A DNA stretch of 64,000 nt from Herbaspirillum sp. ASV7 (GTDB lineage Bacteria > Pseudomonadota > Gammaproteobacteria > Burkholderiales > Burkholderiaceae_D). The notes beneath the pieces are model-generated. The model saw only the letters and a list, made by a program, of their open reading frames with translations. It was not told the DNA's origin and searched no databases. The stretch is taken from assembly GCF_016429215.1 (NCBI RefSeq), contig NZ_JAELUH010000011.1:1-64000 (forward strand), written 5' to 3'. Below are positions 38,628-48,764 of this stretch, piece after piece. Both the position numbers and the translations under genes were made by a program. Within the stretch, counting starts at the first letter, position 1; each line of letters begins with the position of its first letter.

Positions 38628-40091
38628 TTACATCAGGATGATGTCGTACTGCTCCTGCTGGTAATCGCTCTGCACCTGCAGCGAGATCGGCTTGCCGATG
38701 AAATCCCCCAGCATGGCCAGGTGCTGCGACTCTTCTTCGAGGAACATGTCCACCACCACCTGCGCGGCCAGGATGCGGAATTCGCGCGGGTTGAATTGCT
38801 TGGCCTCGCGCATGACTTCGCGCAGGATCTCGTAGCACACCGTGCGCGGCGTCTTGACCTGGCCGCGTCCCTTGCAGGCCGGGCAGGTCTCGCACAGGAT
38901 GTGGGCCAGCGACTCGCGGGTGCGCTTGCGTGTCATCTCCACCAGTCCCAGCGTGGAGAAGCCGGACACCGAAATCTTGGTGCGGTCGCGCTGCAGGGCC
39001 TTGTTCAGCTCGGCCAGCACGGCCTGGCGATGCTCCAGGCTCTCCATGTCGATGAAGTCCAGGATGATGATGCCGCCCAGGTTGCGCAAGCGCAGCTGGC
39101 GAGCAATGGCGTGTGCCGCCTCCAGGTTGGTCTTGAAGATGGTGTCGTCGAAATTGCGGCCGTTGACGAAGCTGCCGGTGTTGACGTCGATGGTGGTCAT
39201 CGCTTCGGTCTGGTCGACGATCAGGTAGCCGCCCGACTTCAGGTCCACCCGCCGGCCCAGGGCGCGCTCGATTTCCTCTTCCACGCCATACAGGTCGAAC
39301 AGCGGGCGCTCGCCACGATAGTGGGTCAGCTTGGGCAGCACCGAGGGCGTGTAGATCTCGCCGAACTGCTGCAGCATCAGGAAGTTCTCGCGCGAATCGA
39401 CCTGGATGGTGGCAGTATGGTCGGAAACGAAGTCGCGCAGCACCCGCTGCGCCAGCGACAGGTCCTGGTGCAGCAGGGTCGGCGCCGGATGGGTCTTGGC
39501 CTGGCGGGTGATGGCGGCCCAGGTCTTGCGCAGGTATTCCACATCCATCTGCAGGTCGGCCTCGGAGGCATCCTCGGCCATGGTGCGGATGATGAAGCCA
39601 CCTTTTTCTTCCGGCGGCAGCAGGGCCTGCACCTTGCCGCGCAGCCGTTCGCGTTCGCCTTCGTTCTCGATACGTTGGGAGATGCCGATATGCTTGTCCT
39701 GCGGCAGGTAGACCAGCATGCGCCCGGCAATGGAAACCTGCGTGGACAGTCGCGCACCCTTGGTGCCGATGGGGTCCTTGATCACTTGCACGGTCACGGT
39801 CTGGCCGTCGTGCAACAGTTTCTCGATGGGGATGGCCGGGGCATTCTGGCCGTCATGCGGACGGGCTTCCCAGATGTCGGCCACGTGCAGGAAGGCCGCG
39901 CGCTCCAGTCCGATGTCGATGAAGGCCGATTGCATGCCCGGCAGCACCCGTACCACCTTGCCCAGGTAGATATTGCCGGCCAGGCCGCGCGAGAGGGTAC
40001 GCTCGATGTGCAGTTCCTGCACGGCGCCCTGCAGGATCAACGCCACGCGCGTCTCCTGCGGGGTGATGTTGATGAGGATGTCTTCGCTCAT
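38628..40091 (-). CDS. rng: Ribonuclease G
   Basis: Endonuclease for AU-rich single-stranded RNA; matures the 16S rRNA 5' end and degrades mRNA. The 487-residue protein has an N-terminal S1 domain with an RNase H-like insert, the 5'-sensor region, the catalytic DNase I-like domain with IDVNTGSF and IILDFIDME acids, and the zinc-link CPACKGRG near residue 400. It lacks the long RNase E scaffold. ATG overlaps the maf stop (ATGA), making it the last gene of the hemF-rng chain. Confidence 0.96.
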   Translation of the reverse strand: MSEDILINITPQETRVALILQGAVQELHIERTLSRGLAGNIYLGKVVRVLPGMQSAFIDIGLERAAFLHVADIWEARPHDGQNAPAIPIEKLLHDGQTVTVQVIKDPIGTKGARLSTQVSIAGRMLVYLPQDKHIGISQRIENEGERERLRGKVQALLPPEEKGGFIIRTMAEDASEADLQMDVEYLRKTWAAITRQAKTHPAPTLLHQDLSLAQRVLRDFVSDHTATIQVDSRENFLMLQQFGEIYTPSVLPKLTHYRGERPLFDLYGVEEEIERALGRRVDLKSGGYLIVDQTEAMTTIDVNTGSFVNGRNFDDTIFKTNLEAAHAIARQLRLRNLGGIIILDFIDMESLEHRQAVLAELNKALQRDRTKISVSGFSTLGLVEMTRKRTRESLAHILCETCPACKGRGQVKTPRTVCYEILREVMREAKQFNPREFRILAAQVVVDMFLEEESQHLAMLGDFIGKPISLQVQSDYQQEQYDIILM

Positions 40092-40714
40092 AGGATCCGC
40101 ACGCCCGCTTGTTGTAGTAGTTGCGCCGTCTCGAATAGCGGCAAGCCCATGATACCGGAATGGCTGCCCACGATATTGCTGATGAATACCGAGGCCAGGC
40201 CCTGGATGCCATAGGCACCGGCCTTGTCGTAAGGCTCGACCGTATTGCAGTAGGCGGCGATGGCCTCGTCGCTGAGCGCGGCAAAGCTGACGTCGGATTG
40301 CTGGACGATCTGCCAGATCTGGGTTTCCACCCCTTGCGTCACGCCCACGGCCACGCTGGTCAAGACCTGGTGGGTGCGGCCGGAGAGCAGGCTGATCATG
40401 CGCACGGCCTCCTCATGGTCGGCTGGCTTGCCCAGGATCAGGTCGTCGACCACCACCGTGGTGTCGGCCGAAAGCAGCGGCCGGTGCGGCAACTGGCGCA
40501 GGATCATGGTCTGCTGGGCGCTGTCGAGCTTGGCGCGGGTGACGCGGGCGACGTAGTCCAGCGGGGCCTCACCGGGCAGCACGCTTTCGTCGACTTCCTT
40601 GTCCGAGAGCATCAGTTCGAAATCGATGCCGATCTGGCGCAGCAGCTCGCGTCGGCGCGGGCTTTTCGAGGCGAGATAGATTTTGTGGTCCGCTTGTTTC
40701 ATTGAGCTATGCAT
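40088..40714 (-). CDS. maf: Maf family nucleoside triphosphate pyrophosphatase (YhdE type)
   Basis: House-cleaning pyrophosphatase expected to act on dTTP/UTP and modified bases. About 208 residues. Family signatures: IYLASKSPRRRELL at the N-terminus, LLSADTTVVVDD with the catalytic Asp, GKPADHEEAVRM, LSGRTHQVLTSVAV, and EPYDKAGAYGIQG, which marks the YhdE rather than YceF group. Start 40714 is used; Met at 40702 is possible. The stop overlaps the rng start; rlmH ends 37 nt upstream. Confidence 0.92.
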   Translation of the reverse strand: MHSSMKQADHKIYLASKSPRRRELLRQIGIDFELMLSDKEVDESVLPGEAPLDYVARVTRAKLDSAQQTMILRQLPHRPLLSADTTVVVDDLILGKPADHEEAVRMISLLSGRTHQVLTSVAVGVTQGVETQIWQIVQQSDVSFAALSDEAIAAYCNTVEPYDKAGAYGIQGLASVFISNIVGSHSGIMGLPLFETAQLLQQAGVRIL

Positions 40715-40751
40715 GTCAAGGGCCGGTGCCGGGCACCGGCGGTGGACGGTC

Positions 40752-41222
40752 TCAGGCGCGGTGATACGGATGGTTCTGCGTAATCGACCATGCCCGGTAC
40801 AGTTGCTCGGCCAGCATGACGCGCACCATGCCATGCGGCAGGGTCATGCTGGAAATCCGGATGAGCGTATCGGCGCCGGCCTTGAATCCGGGATCGAGCC
40901 CGTCGGCGCCACCGATGACGAAGGCCACGTCGCGGCCATCCTGCTGCCACTGGACCAGTTGCTGCGACAGCTGCACCGAGGTCCAGTCGCGCCCGCGTTC
41001 GTCCAGCGCGATCACGCGCGCGCCCTTGGGCAACGCCGCTTCGATCTTCTCGCGCTCCTGCGCCATGACAGTTTCGGCCGTGCGGCTGCCGGAGCGTTCG
41101 ACGGGTTTGATTTCCTTGAGGATGATCCGGCATTCCGGTGGCATGCGCTTGGCATACTCCTGGAAGCCGGTTTCGATCCACGCCGGCATCTTGTGGCCGA
41201 CGGCAGCGATGACCAGCTGCAT
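40752..41222 (-). CDS. rlmH: 23S rRNA (pseudouridine1915-N3)-methyltransferase RlmH
   Basis: SPOUT methyltransferase that methylates pseudouridine 1915 in helix 69 of 70S ribosomes. 156 residues. Signatures: [15 protein letters not shown] at the start, [11 protein letters not shown], the SAM-binding knot [11 protein letters not shown], and the invariant C-terminal [19 protein letters not shown]. The start ATG shares its A with the rsfS stop (TGATG), so translation is coupled to rsfS, its usual neighbour. Confidence 0.97.
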   Translation of the reverse strand: MQLVIAAVGHKMPAWIETGFQEYAKRMPPECRIILKEIKPVERSGSRTAETVMAQEREKIEAALPKGARVIALDERGRDWTSVQLSQQLVQWQQDGRDVAFVIGGADGLDPGFKAGADTLIRISSMTLPHGMVRVMLAEQLYRAWSITQNHPYHRA

Positions 41223-42025
41223 CAAGCCTTGCTGGCGCGCTTGGCTGCCGGCTTCTTGGCGGTCTCGCTCTTGGCGGCTGCCACGCGCACGGTCTTGCCG
41301 GTCGGGGTCTTGGGTGCGGCGGTCTTGCTGCGGGTGGTCGCAGCCTTGGGCGCTGCAGCCTTGGGCGCTGCAGCCTTGGTGCCGGCCGCCTTGGTGGCGG
41401 CAGCGGTGCCACGGGTGCTGGTGCTGCGGGTGGTGGTGGTCTTGGGCGCAGCAGTCTTGGTACCAGTGGTGCGGGTGGTACGGGTGGCGCCGGTGGCTGC
41501 ACGCGTGCCGGTCGCGGTGGTGGTGCGCGGCTTGCGGGCTGGCTTCTTCGGTGCGTCCTCGTCGTCGTCCAGCGCCTGGCTGGCTTCGACCGCTTCGGCC
41601 TGGGCGCGGGTGCGGCGGTTCTTGGGCGCGGGTGCTTCTTCTACCGCTGCGCGCTTGGCGGCGGCCGAGGTACCGGTGCGCTTGGCCGCGCCCAGCTTGA
41701 CTTCCTTGTCGCCCCAGATTTCTTCCAGGCGGTAGTAGGTGCGGATGGCCGGCTGCATGATGTGCACGATCATGTCACCCAGGTCGACCAGCACCCATTC
41801 GCCGGTATCTTCGCCTTCGACGCTGATGACCTGGCCGCCCTTGGCCTTGACCTTGTCACGCACGGAGGCGGCCAGGGCCTTGGTCTGGCGGTTGGAGGTG
41901 CCGGAGGCGATCGCCACGCGGTCGAACAGGCTGGTCAGGTGGGTGGTGTCGAAGATGCGGATTTCTTGCGCCTTGACGTCTTCCAGGGCGTCCACGACCA
42001 GGGTTTGCAGTTTTTTGATGTCCAT
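41222..42025 (-). CDS. rsfS: Ribosomal silencing factor RsfS with long basic C-terminal tail
   Basis: RsfS binds uL14 on the 50S subunit and blocks subunit joining in starvation. The first 115 residues are a normal Rsf[56 protein letters not shown] and FYRLEEIW-like [12 protein letters not shown]. The protein then continues for about 150 residues of low-complexity Ala, Lys, Thr, Arg and Pro (repeats such as KAAAPK and TTRTTG), giving 267 residues against 105-130 usual. The tail resembles histone H1-like bacterial proteins such as AlgP. ATG overlaps the nadD stop (TAATG). Confidence 0.92.
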   Translation of the reverse strand: MDIKKLQTLVVDALEDVKAQEIRIFDTTHLTSLFDRVAIASGTSNRQTKALAASVRDKVKAKGGQVISVEGEDTGEWVLVDLGDMIVHIMQPAIRTYYRLEEIWGDKEVKLGAAKRTGTSAAAKRAAVEEAPAPKNRRTRAQAEAVEASQALDDDEDAPKKPARKPRTTTATGTRAATGATRTTRTTGTKTAAPKTTTTRSTSTRGTAAATKAAGTKAAAPKAAAPKAATTRSKTAAPKTPTGKTVRVAAAKSETAKKPAAKRASKA

Positions 42026-42690
42026 TAGTTTCGGTACAGATGTTGTTGTTCGATATAGTCTAGCACCCTGCCCGGGATCAGCGAATCGGGTCGGATGCCG
42101 CGTTGCAGCTGGGCACGGATTTCGGTCGAGGAGATATCGACCGCCAGCCCGAGGGCCAGGTAGCCGTATCCGTGCGTGGTGCTGCGGATGTCTTGCGGCG
42201 CAGCGCTGCGCCGCTTGAATTCTTCCCTCACGGCCGGCGGCACATGGGCGTCGGCCAGTTCGAAGCCGGGGCGCGAGGCGGCGCACAGGTGCGCGTAGTC
42301 AAACAGTTCCTGCCAGTGTTGCCAGGTATCGAGGTGCTGCAGCTGGTCGGCACCCATCAGGAAGACGATGGAGACCTCAGGACCCAGCTCCGCGCGCAGT
42401 GCGCGCAGGGTGTCGATGGTATAGGTGGCGCTGGTACGGCGGATTTCCTGCTCGTCGATCACCACCGGCAAGGGCTGGCTGTCGAAGGCGCGCCTGACCA
42501 TCTCCACCCGGTCCGCCGGCGCGGCCTGCAGGCCGTGCTTCTGCCAGGGGTTGCCGGTGGGAATGATGCGCAGCTCATCCGGACGCAGCAATTGCACGAA
42601 ATGCTCGGCCAGCAGTACATGGCCATTGTGCACCGGATCGAAGCTGCCGCCGAGCACGGCAATGCAGCGTTGCGCCGCAGGCGGCGCCAT
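42025..42690 (-). CDS. nadD: Nicotinate-nucleotide adenylyltransferase
   Basis: Adenylates nicotinate mononucleotide to deamido-NAD. The 221-residue protein has the nucleotidyltransferase motif GGSFDPVHNGHVLLAE near the N-terminus, IPTGNPWQKH, FLMGADQLQHLDTW and the ISSTEIRAQL motif near the end. I chose the ATG at 42690, which overlaps the hemF stop as TAATG like the next junction; an ATG 9 nt upstream is possible. The hemF-nadD-rsfS-rlmH order links NAD synthesis to ribosome factors, a common proteobacterial cluster. Confidence 0.95.
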   Translation of the reverse strand: MAPPAAQRCIAVLGGSFDPVHNGHVLLAEHFVQLLRPDELRIIPTGNPWQKHGLQAAPADRVEMVRRAFDSQPLPVVIDEQEIRRTSATYTIDTLRALRAELGPEVSIVFLMGADQLQHLDTWQHWQELFDYAHLCAASRPGFELADAHVPPAVREEFKRRSAAPQDIRSTTHGYGYLALGLAVDISSTEIRAQLQRGIRPDSLIPGRVLDYIEQQHLYRN

Positions 42691-43610
42691 TACAGCCATT
42701 CCTTGTGCACCAGGAAGTCGGTGTAGAGGGCCGCCTCCGGCGAGCCCGCCTCGGGATGCCAGTCGTAGCGCCACTTCACCAGCGGCGGCATCGACATCAG
42801 GATCGATTCGGTACGGCCTCCCGATTGCAGGCCGAACAGCGTGCCCCGGTCGAAGACCAGGTTGAATTCCACATAGCGTCCCCGGCGATAGGCCTGGAAG
42901 TCGCGCTCGCGTTCGCCATAAGGCGTGTCGCGGCGCGCCGCCACGATGGGCAGGTAGGCCGCCAGGAAGGCGTCGCCGACACTGCGCAGCATGGCGAAGG
43001 CGTCATCGAAGGGCAGGGCGTTGAAGTCATCGAAGAAGATGCCACCGACGCCGCGCGGTTCCTTGCGGTGCTTCAGGTAGAAATACTCGTCGCACCAGGT
43101 CTTGAAGCGCGGATACAGCTCGGCGCCGAAGGGTTCCAGCGCATCCCGACAGGTGCGATGGAAATGGCGGGCATCCTCGGCCACGCCGTAATAGGGCGTC
43201 AGGTCCATGCCGCCACCGAACCACCAGACCGGCTCCTCACCCTCGGCATGCGCGCTGAAGAAGCGCACGTTCATGTGCACCGTCGGCACATGCGGGTTGC
43301 GCGGATGCAGCACCAGCGACACGCCCATGGCTTCCCAGGCGCGTCCAGCCAGGTGCGGGCGGTTGGCCGCGGCCGAAGGCGGCAGGTTCTTGCCCATCAC
43401 ATGCGAGAAGCCGACGCCACCACGCTCCAGCAGATTGCCTTCCTCGAGCAGGCGCGAGGTGCCGCCGCCGCCTTCCGGACGCTCCCAGGAATCGGCCAGG
43501 AAGGCGCAGCCATCGGCTTCTTCAAGGGCCGCGACGATGCGCTGTTGCAGATCCTGCAGGTAGGTCTTGACGGAGGAGGCGTGGCTCGATGCGTTGGAAT
43601 GTGTGGTCAC
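42690..43610 (-). CDS. hemF: Coproporphyrinogen III oxidase, aerobic
   Basis: O2-dependent decarboxylation of coproporphyrinogen III in heme synthesis. The GTG start at 43610 gives 306 residues and lines up with E. coli HemF (its VKQFLLNLQD matches [10 protein letters not shown] here). Conserved segments: [60 protein letters not shown], and [35 protein letters not shown]. The longer frame reaches upstream through a TACAAT -10 element and is unlikely to be translated. Confidence 0.95.
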   Translation of the reverse strand: MTTHSNASSHASSVKTYLQDLQQRIVAALEEADGCAFLADSWERPEGGGGTSRLLEEGNLLERGGVGFSHVMGKNLPPSAAANRPHLAGRAWEAMGVSLVLHPRNPHVPTVHMNVRFFSAHAEGEEPVWWFGGGMDLTPYYGVAEDARHFHRTCRDALEPFGAELYPRFKTWCDEYFYLKHRKEPRGVGGIFFDDFNALPFDDAFAMLRSVGDAFLAAYLPIVAARRDTPYGERERDFQAYRRGRYVEFNLVFDRGTLFGLQSGGRTESILMSMPPLVKWRYDWHPEAGSPEAALYTDFLVHKEWL

Positions 43611-43662
43611 GGCGGGTCGCTCTGATGCACGGTTACTGGACGGAAATGCGTTCCAACCCGCC

Positions 43663-43668
43663 ATTGTA
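43663..43668 (-). promoter_or_regulatory. -10 element of the hemF-rng transcript
   Basis: TACAAT on the minus strand, about 50 nt before the hemF GTG. A TTGCCG lies 22 bp further upstream, too far for a standard -35. Confidence 0.4.
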
Positions 43669-43694
43669 CCTTGCCAGCCCCGCCCATGGGCGGC

Positions 43695-43726
43695 AAAAGC
43701 AGGCCCGGCGGCCGGGCCGGGCCTGC
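43695..43726 (-). terminator. Terminator of the MscS-type gene
   Basis: On the minus strand, GCAGGCCCGGC and GCCGGGCCTGC form a perfect 11-bp stem with a 6-nt loop, followed by TTTT, 18 nt after the stop codon. Confidence 0.8.
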
Positions 43727-43743
43727 GGTGTGGGCTGGCAGCC

Positions 43744-44577
43744 TCAGCCGGGCTGTTGTGCCGGCGCCAGCGGCACGGCCACCTGGTAGGTCGCCGGTGC
43801 CGGCCAGCCTTGCTGCAGGCAGACCTCGGCGATGGCATTCTGCACATCGTTGTAGACCTGGCCGAAATTGGGTGTGGGAGCGTGCACGCGCAGGGCGATC
43901 AGGGTACCGGTGGCATTGAATTCCTGGATCACGATGGCCGGCGCCGGCGTTTCCAACACATTGGGGATGGCCTTGACGCGCTCGGTCAACCTGGCAATGG
44001 CTTCCCGTGGATCGACGCTATAGGCAATCTGGCAACGCAGGTCGGTACGGCGGGTGGCGTTGACGTTGTAGTTGATGATGTTTTCCGAGAACAGCTTGTT
44101 GTTGCCGATGACCACGCGCAGGTTGTTGTCGGTGGTGATGATGGTAGTCACCAGGCCGATGTCGGAGACAGTGCCGGTCTGGCCGGCGGCGGTGATGTAG
44201 TCGCCCACCTTGAAGGGACGCAGCACCACCAGGAAGATGCCGGCCGCGAAGTTCGACAGCAGGCCCGACCAGGCCACGCCCAGTGCCACGCCGACGGCGC
44301 CGATCATGGCGGCGAAGGAGGTGGTGGGGATGCCGCACACTTCCAGGATGCCCATCACCAGCAGCACCCGCAGGATCACATGCATGGCCGAGCTGGCGTA
44401 GTTGATCAGCGTGGTCTCGAACTGGCGCGCCGTCAGCACCCGGCGTACCACCTTGGCGAAGGTGTTGATGAACATGCCGCCGATGATCCAGATGGCCAGG
44501 GCGGCGATCACCTTCAGGCCAAAGGGGACCAGGTAGAGGTTGATCAGGGTGTCGAGGTTGAGGAGGTGTTGCGGCAT
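43744..44577 (-). CDS. Small-conductance mechanosensitive channel (MscS family)
   Basis: 277-residue MscS-like channel that releases solutes on hypo-osmotic shock. Three N-terminal membrane spans are followed by the pore helix TM3, an Ala/Gly-rich stretch [23 protein letters not shown]. Next come the beta domain ([35 protein letters not shown]) and a cytoplasmic alpha/beta domain with [12 protein letters not shown]. The size and architecture match E. coli MscS (286 residues). It is a single gene, with its own terminator below and the purD terminator above. Confidence 0.93.
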   Translation of the reverse strand: MPQHLLNLDTLINLYLVPFGLKVIAALAIWIIGGMFINTFAKVVRRVLTARQFETTLINYASSAMHVILRVLLVMGILEVCGIPTTSFAAMIGAVGVALGVAWSGLLSNFAAGIFLVVLRPFKVGDYITAAGQTGTVSDIGLVTTIITTDNNLRVVIGNNKLFSENIINYNVNATRRTDLRCQIAYSVDPREAIARLTERVKAIPNVLETPAPAIVIQEFNATGTLIALRVHAPTPNFGQVYNDVQNAIAEVCLQQGWPAPATYQVAVPLAPAQQPG

Positions 44578-44716
44578 CGAGGATTCCTTTCCTGCTTGTT
44601 ATGGATGGCGATGATGGAGGGGGCGGCGGTGCGCCTGTCGTGCTTAGTGCGTGTCTGGCCCGCTTTTGTTGCAGTGCACGAGCACATTCTATGGCAGGCG
44701 GCACCTGCAAAATGAC

Positions 44717-44751
44717 GATCCCCCGCAATGCGCCAGGCATTGCGGGGGATC
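44717..44751 (-). terminator. purD terminator
   Basis: A perfect 14-bp stem, GATCCCCCGCAATG (44717-44730) with CATTGCGGGGGATC (44738-44751), extended by one C-G pair, loop 7 nt. On the minus strand TCATTTTGC follows. Confidence 0.8.
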
Positions 44752-44785
44752 GCACGATCCTGTCGGACGCAGTTGCGCCTGGCGA

Positions 44786-46054
44786 TTAGCGCTTCAGGGC
44801 GCGCCAGCCGATATCGCGACGCATCTGCGAACCGGCGAAATGGATCAGGTCGGCCGCATCGTAGGCATGCTTCTGCGCGACCTTGACGCTATCGCCCAGG
44901 CCCACCACGCACAGCACGCGGCCACCGTTGGTGGTCAGCTTCTCGCCGGTCAGGGTGGTGCCGGCGTGGAAGGTCACGCAATCCACGGTTTCGGCCGGGA
45001 TGTCGGTGATCAGGTCGCCACGGCGCGGTTCTTCCGGGTAGCCGTGGGCGGCCATGACCACGCCCAGCGCGGTACGGCGGTCCCATTCCAGCTCGACCTT
45101 GTCCAGCGTGCCGGTGACAGCGTGTTCGAACACGGTCAGCAGGTCAGTCTTCAGGCGCGCCATGATGGGCTGGGTTTCCGGGTCGCCCATGCGGCAGTTG
45201 AATTCCAGCGTCTTGGGGTTGCCTTCGGCGTCGATCATCAGGCCGGCATACAGGAAGCCGGAGAAGGGGATGCCATCCTTGGCCATGCCCTGCACGGTGG
45301 GCACGATGATCTCGCGCATCACGCGCGCATGCAGTGCCGGCGTGACGATGGGGGCCGGAGAGTACGCGCCCATGCCGCCGGTGTTGGGGCCCTGGTCGTG
45401 GTCCAGCAGGCGCTTGTGGTCCTGGCTGGTGGCCAGCGGCAGGATGTTCTTGCCGTCGACCATGACGATGAAGGAAGCCTCTTCACCGGCCAGGAATTCC
45501 TCGATCACCACGCGCGCGCCGGCGTCGCCCAGCTTGTTGTCGGAGAGCATCATGTCCACGGCCGAATGGGCTTCTTCCAGCGTCATGGCGACCACCACAC
45601 CCTTGCCGGCCGCCAGGCCGTCGGCCTTGATGACGATGGGCGCGCCCTTCTTGGCGATGTAGTCGTGGGCGGCGGCCAGGTCCGAGAAGGTCTGGTACTC
45701 CGCCGTGGGGATCGCATGGCGATGCATGAAGGCCTTGGCGAAGTCCTTGGAGCTTTCCAGCTGCGCGGCTTCGCGGGTGGGGCCGAAGATCTTCAGGCCA
45801 CGGCCACGGAAGACGTTGACGATGCCGGCCGCCAGCGGGCCTTCGGGGCCGACCACGGTCAGTGCCACGTGTTCCTTCTCGACGAAGTCGGCCAGCGCCA
45901 CCGGGTCGGTGATGGCGATGTTCTGCAGGCGCTCGTCGAGCGCGGTGCCGCCATTACCGGGAGCGACATAGACCGTCTGGATGCGCGGCGACTTGGCAAT
46001 GGCCCAGGCCAGCGCATGTTCACGGCCACCGGAGCCAACAACTAGGATTTTCAT
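44786..46054 (-). CDS. purD: Phosphoribosylamine-glycine ligase
   Basis: ATP-grasp enzyme that makes glycinamide ribonucleotide, the second step of purine synthesis. 422 residues. MKILVVGSGGREHALAW starts the N-domain. VVGPEGPLAAGIVN, KADGLAAGKGVVVA, EEFLAGEEASFIVMVDG, DHDQGPNTGGMGAYSP and FNCRMGDPETQPIM are the GARS signatures. The ATG lies at the very start of the conserved region. It is 34 nt downstream of the YebC gene and probably in the same transcript. Confidence 0.97.
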   Translation of the reverse strand: MKILVVGSGGREHALAWAIAKSPRIQTVYVAPGNGGTALDERLQNIAITDPVALADFVEKEHVALTVVGPEGPLAAGIVNVFRGRGLKIFGPTREAAQLESSKDFAKAFMHRHAIPTAEYQTFSDLAAAHDYIAKKGAPIVIKADGLAAGKGVVVAMTLEEAHSAVDMMLSDNKLGDAGARVVIEEFLAGEEASFIVMVDGKNILPLATSQDHKRLLDHDQGPNTGGMGAYSPAPIVTPALHARVMREIIVPTVQGMAKDGIPFSGFLYAGLMIDAEGNPKTLEFNCRMGDPETQPIMARLKTDLLTVFEHAVTGTLDKVELEWDRRTALGVVMAAHGYPEEPRRGDLITDIPAETVDCVTFHAGTTLTGEKLTTNGGRVLCVVGLGDSVKVAQKHAYDAADLIHFAGSQMRRDIGWRALKR

Positions 46055-46088
46055 GGGATATGGGAGTAAAAGTGGCGATTCGGGGCAA

Positions 46089-46814
46089 TTATTCTTCGAT
46101 CACGGCATTGGTATAGAGCTCCTGGGTATCGTCCAGGTTCTCCAGGGCGTCCAGCAATTTCTGCATCTTCACGCCTTCCTCGCCGGCAAACACGGTCTCG
46201 GTCGAGGGCTTCATGGTGATCTCGGCGACCTCGGCCTTGAAGCCGGCCGCTTCCATGGCGGCCTTCACGGCCGAGAAGTCGTTGGGGCCGGTCAGCACTT
46301 CGATGCCGCCTTCCTCGTCGGTGATGACGTCTTCGGCGCCGGCTTCCAGCGCCGCTTCCATGACCGCGTTCTCGTCGGTGCCGGGGGCGTACATCAGCTG
46401 GCCGCAGTGCTTGAACAGGAAGGCCACCGAGCCTTCGGTCCCCATGTTGCCGCCGAACTTGGAGAAGGCGTGGCGCACCTCGGCCACGGTACGCACGCGG
46501 TTGTCGGTCATGCAGTCGACGATGATGGCGGCGCCATTGATGCCGTAGCCTTCATAGCGCACTTCTTCGTAGTTCACGCCATCCAGGGCGCCGGTGCCGC
46601 GCTGGATGGCGCGGGTGACGTTGTCCTTGGGCATGTTGGCGTCGGAGGCGCGGTCCACCGCCAGACGCAGGCGCGGGTTGGCGTCCGGGTCGCCGCCGCC
46701 CATGCGGGCAGCCACGGTGATTTCCTTGATCAGGCGCGTCCAGATGCGACCACGCCTTTCATCCTGACGGCCTTTACGGTGCTGAATATTGGCCCATTTG
46801 CTGTGTCCAGCCAT
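46089..46814 (-). CDS. YebC/PmpR family protein
   Basis: 241 residues. Starts [18 protein letters not shown], the family hallmark, which also fixes the start at 46814 rather than the longer frame. Further signatures: [56 protein letters not shown] and [14 protein letters not shown]. Family members were described as transcriptional regulators and, more recently, as factors that relieve ribosome stalling at proline-rich stretches. It lies just upstream of purD on the same strand. Confidence 0.94.
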   Translation of the reverse strand: MAGHSKWANIQHRKGRQDERRGRIWTRLIKEITVAARMGGGDPDANPRLRLAVDRASDANMPKDNVTRAIQRGTGALDGVNYEEVRYEGYGINGAAIIVDCMTDNRVRTVAEVRHAFSKFGGNMGTEGSVAFLFKHCGQLMYAPGTDENAVMEAALEAGAEDVITDEEGGIEVLTGPNDFSAVKAAMEAAGFKAEVAEITMKPSTETVFAGEEGVKMQKLLDALENLDDTQELYTNAVIEE

Positions 46815-46980
46815 GTTGAATCTTTCGTGCGAGATGGTGAGGCCAGAAGCGTTCCGTTGCGCGCCGCTGCGTCCATCCGGGAGCGGGCCGCGAAGACGGG
46901 CGCCGCCGGCAACGGATCGGTGCAGAAGAGGGCAAAGCACAGGCAGGCCCCATAATGGACGTCTGCCGCTACGTTCTGAC

Positions 46981-46986
46981 TATAAT
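46981..46986 (+). promoter_or_regulatory. -10 element upstream of the HerA-like gene
   Basis: Perfect TATAAT 60 bp before ATG 47046. No -35 match at 16-18 bp. Confidence 0.4.
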
Positions 46987-47045
46987 CGGGCGGGCATTTT
47001 ACCATACCGCCAACCCGTGATTTCCGCCTAGCGAGGCTTGCCGAC

Positions 47046-48695
47046 ATGATTAATCCACTTCCCATCGCCATTCAATCCAGTCATTCCGGCGGGCAACTGT
47101 GCCTGTTGCCGCAACTGGCCAATCGCCACGGTTGCATCACCGGCGCTACCGGCACCGGCAAGACCGTGACCCTGCAGGTGCTGGCCCAAGCCCTCTCGGA
47201 GATCGGCGTGCCGGTCTTCATGGCCGACGTCAAGGGCGACCTGTCGGGCCTGGGCAAGGCCGGCAGCGCCTCGCCCAAGGCACGCGAACGCCTGGCCCAG
47301 CTGGGCTTGCCCGAGCCGGCCTGGGCCGCCGCGCCGGTGGCGTTCTGGGACGTCTTCGGAGAGCAGGGCCATCCGGTGCGGGCCACCATCTCCGACATGG
47401 GCCCGCTGATGCTGGCGCGCATGCTCAACCTCAACGACACCCAGCAGGGCGTGCTGCAGCTGGTGTTCAAGATCGCCGACGACAACGGCCTGCTGCTGCT
47501 CGATACCAAGGACCTGCGCGCCATGCTGCAGCACGTGGGCGAGAACGCGGCGCAGTTCAAGACCGAATACGGCAACATCTCGGCGGCCAGCATCGGCGCC
47601 ATCCAGCGCGGCCTGATCGGCATCGACGAGCAGGGCGGCGACCGCTTCTTCGGCGAGCCCATGCTCGACATCGCCGACTGGATGCAGACCGACGGCCAGG
47701 GCCGTGGCGTCATCAACATCCTGGCCGCCGACAAGCTCATGAATGCGCCGCGCCTGTATTCGACCTTCCTGCTGTGGATGCTCGCGGAGCTGTTCGAGCA
47801 CCTGCCCGAGGTGGGCGACCTGGACAAGCCGAAGATGGTCTTCTTCTTCGACGAGGCCCATCTGCTCTTCGATGAAGCCCCCAAGCCGCTGCTGCAGAAG
47901 ATCGAACAGGTGGTGCGCCTGATCCGCTCCAAGGGCGTGGGCGTGTATTTCGTGACCCAGAATCCGCTGGACATCCCCGACACCGTGCTGGGCCAGCTGG
48001 GCAACCGCGTGCAGCATGCCCTGCGCGCCTACACCCCGCGCGACCAGAAGGCCGTCACCGCCGCCGCCGAGACCTTCCGGCCCAATCCGCAGCTCAACAC
48101 CGCACAGGCCATCACCGAATTGGGCGTGGGCGAGGCCCTGGTGTCCTTCCTGGATGAGAAGGGCCGGCCCAACGTGGTCGAGCGCGGCTACATCCTGACC
48201 CCGTCCTCGCAGATCGGCCCACTCACCGCCGACGAGCGACGCGCCCTGATCGCTTCCTCGCTGGTGGCCGGCGTCTATGAACAGGCGGTCGATCGGGAGT
48301 CGGCCTATGAACGCCTGAAGGGCCGGGCGGTGCAACAGCCACAGGCCGTACCACCATCCCCGGCAGTACCCGATCCGACCCCGGTGGATGACAATGCCTG
48401 GGGCGCCTCGGCCGGTCGCGCCGCGCCGGCTCCCGCGCCAGTGCCACGCCCCACCGGCGGCAGCCGCATGCCACCCACGACCGCCCCCGCGCCGCAGCCG
48501 GCTCCGGCTGACGGTGGCGGCCTGGGCGACCTGCTCAAGGACGCCGCCGGCGGCATCTTAGGCAATGGCGGCGGCAGCCGCCGCAGCGACTCGCCCCTGC
48601 AGGCCATGGTCAAGTCGGCAGCCCGCAGCATCGGTTCCCAGGTCGGGCGCGAGATCATTCGTGGCGTGCTGGGCTCGCTGATGAAAAAGCGCTGA
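47046..48695 (+). CDS. HerA/FtsK-like ATPase, DUF853 family (YjgR)
   Basis: 549-residue P-loop ATPase. Walker A is [11 protein letters not shown] near residue 35; Walker B is [17 protein letters not shown]. Other conserved pieces: [48 protein letters not shown] with a likely sensor and arginine finger, and [12 protein letters not shown]. The C-terminal 110 residues are Pro/Ala/Gly-rich and end in a basic helix. The family is widespread and its cellular job is not established. It has its own -10 element and is divergent from the YebC gene. Confidence 0.88.
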   Translation: MINPLPIAIQSSHSGGQLCLLPQLANRHGCITGATGTGKTVTLQVLAQALSEIGVPVFMADVKGDLSGLGKAGSASPKARERLAQLGLPEPAWAAAPVAFWDVFGEQGHPVRATISDMGPLMLARMLNLNDTQQGVLQLVFKIADDNGLLLLDTKDLRAMLQHVGENAAQFKTEYGNISAASIGAIQRGLIGIDEQGGDRFFGEPMLDIADWMQTDGQGRGVINILAADKLMNAPRLYSTFLLWMLAELFEHLPEVGDLDKPKMVFFFDEAHLLFDEAPKPLLQKIEQVVRLIRSKGVGVYFVTQNPLDIPDTVLGQLGNRVQHALRAYTPRDQKAVTAAAETFRPNPQLNTAQAITELGVGEALVSFLDEKGRPNVVERGYILTPSSQIGPLTADERRALIASSLVAGVYEQAVDRESAYERLKGRAVQQPQAVPPSPAVPDPTPVDDNAWGASAGRAAPAPAPVPRPTGGSRMPPTTAPAPQPAPADGGGLGDLLKDAAGGILGNGGGSRRSDSPLQAMVKSAARSIGSQVGREIIRGVLGSLMKKR

Positions 48696-48764
48696 GGATG
48701 GTTTGAGGGGCGCGGATGCGACCGTCCCCGGCACCCAGCCGGCGGACGGTTTACAATCGCGGCC

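Noticed and set aside
43699-43726. GC-rich palindrome considered as a REP-like repeat
   Set aside because: Single copy in the window and placed as a terminator after the MscS gene with a T-run on the minus strand.
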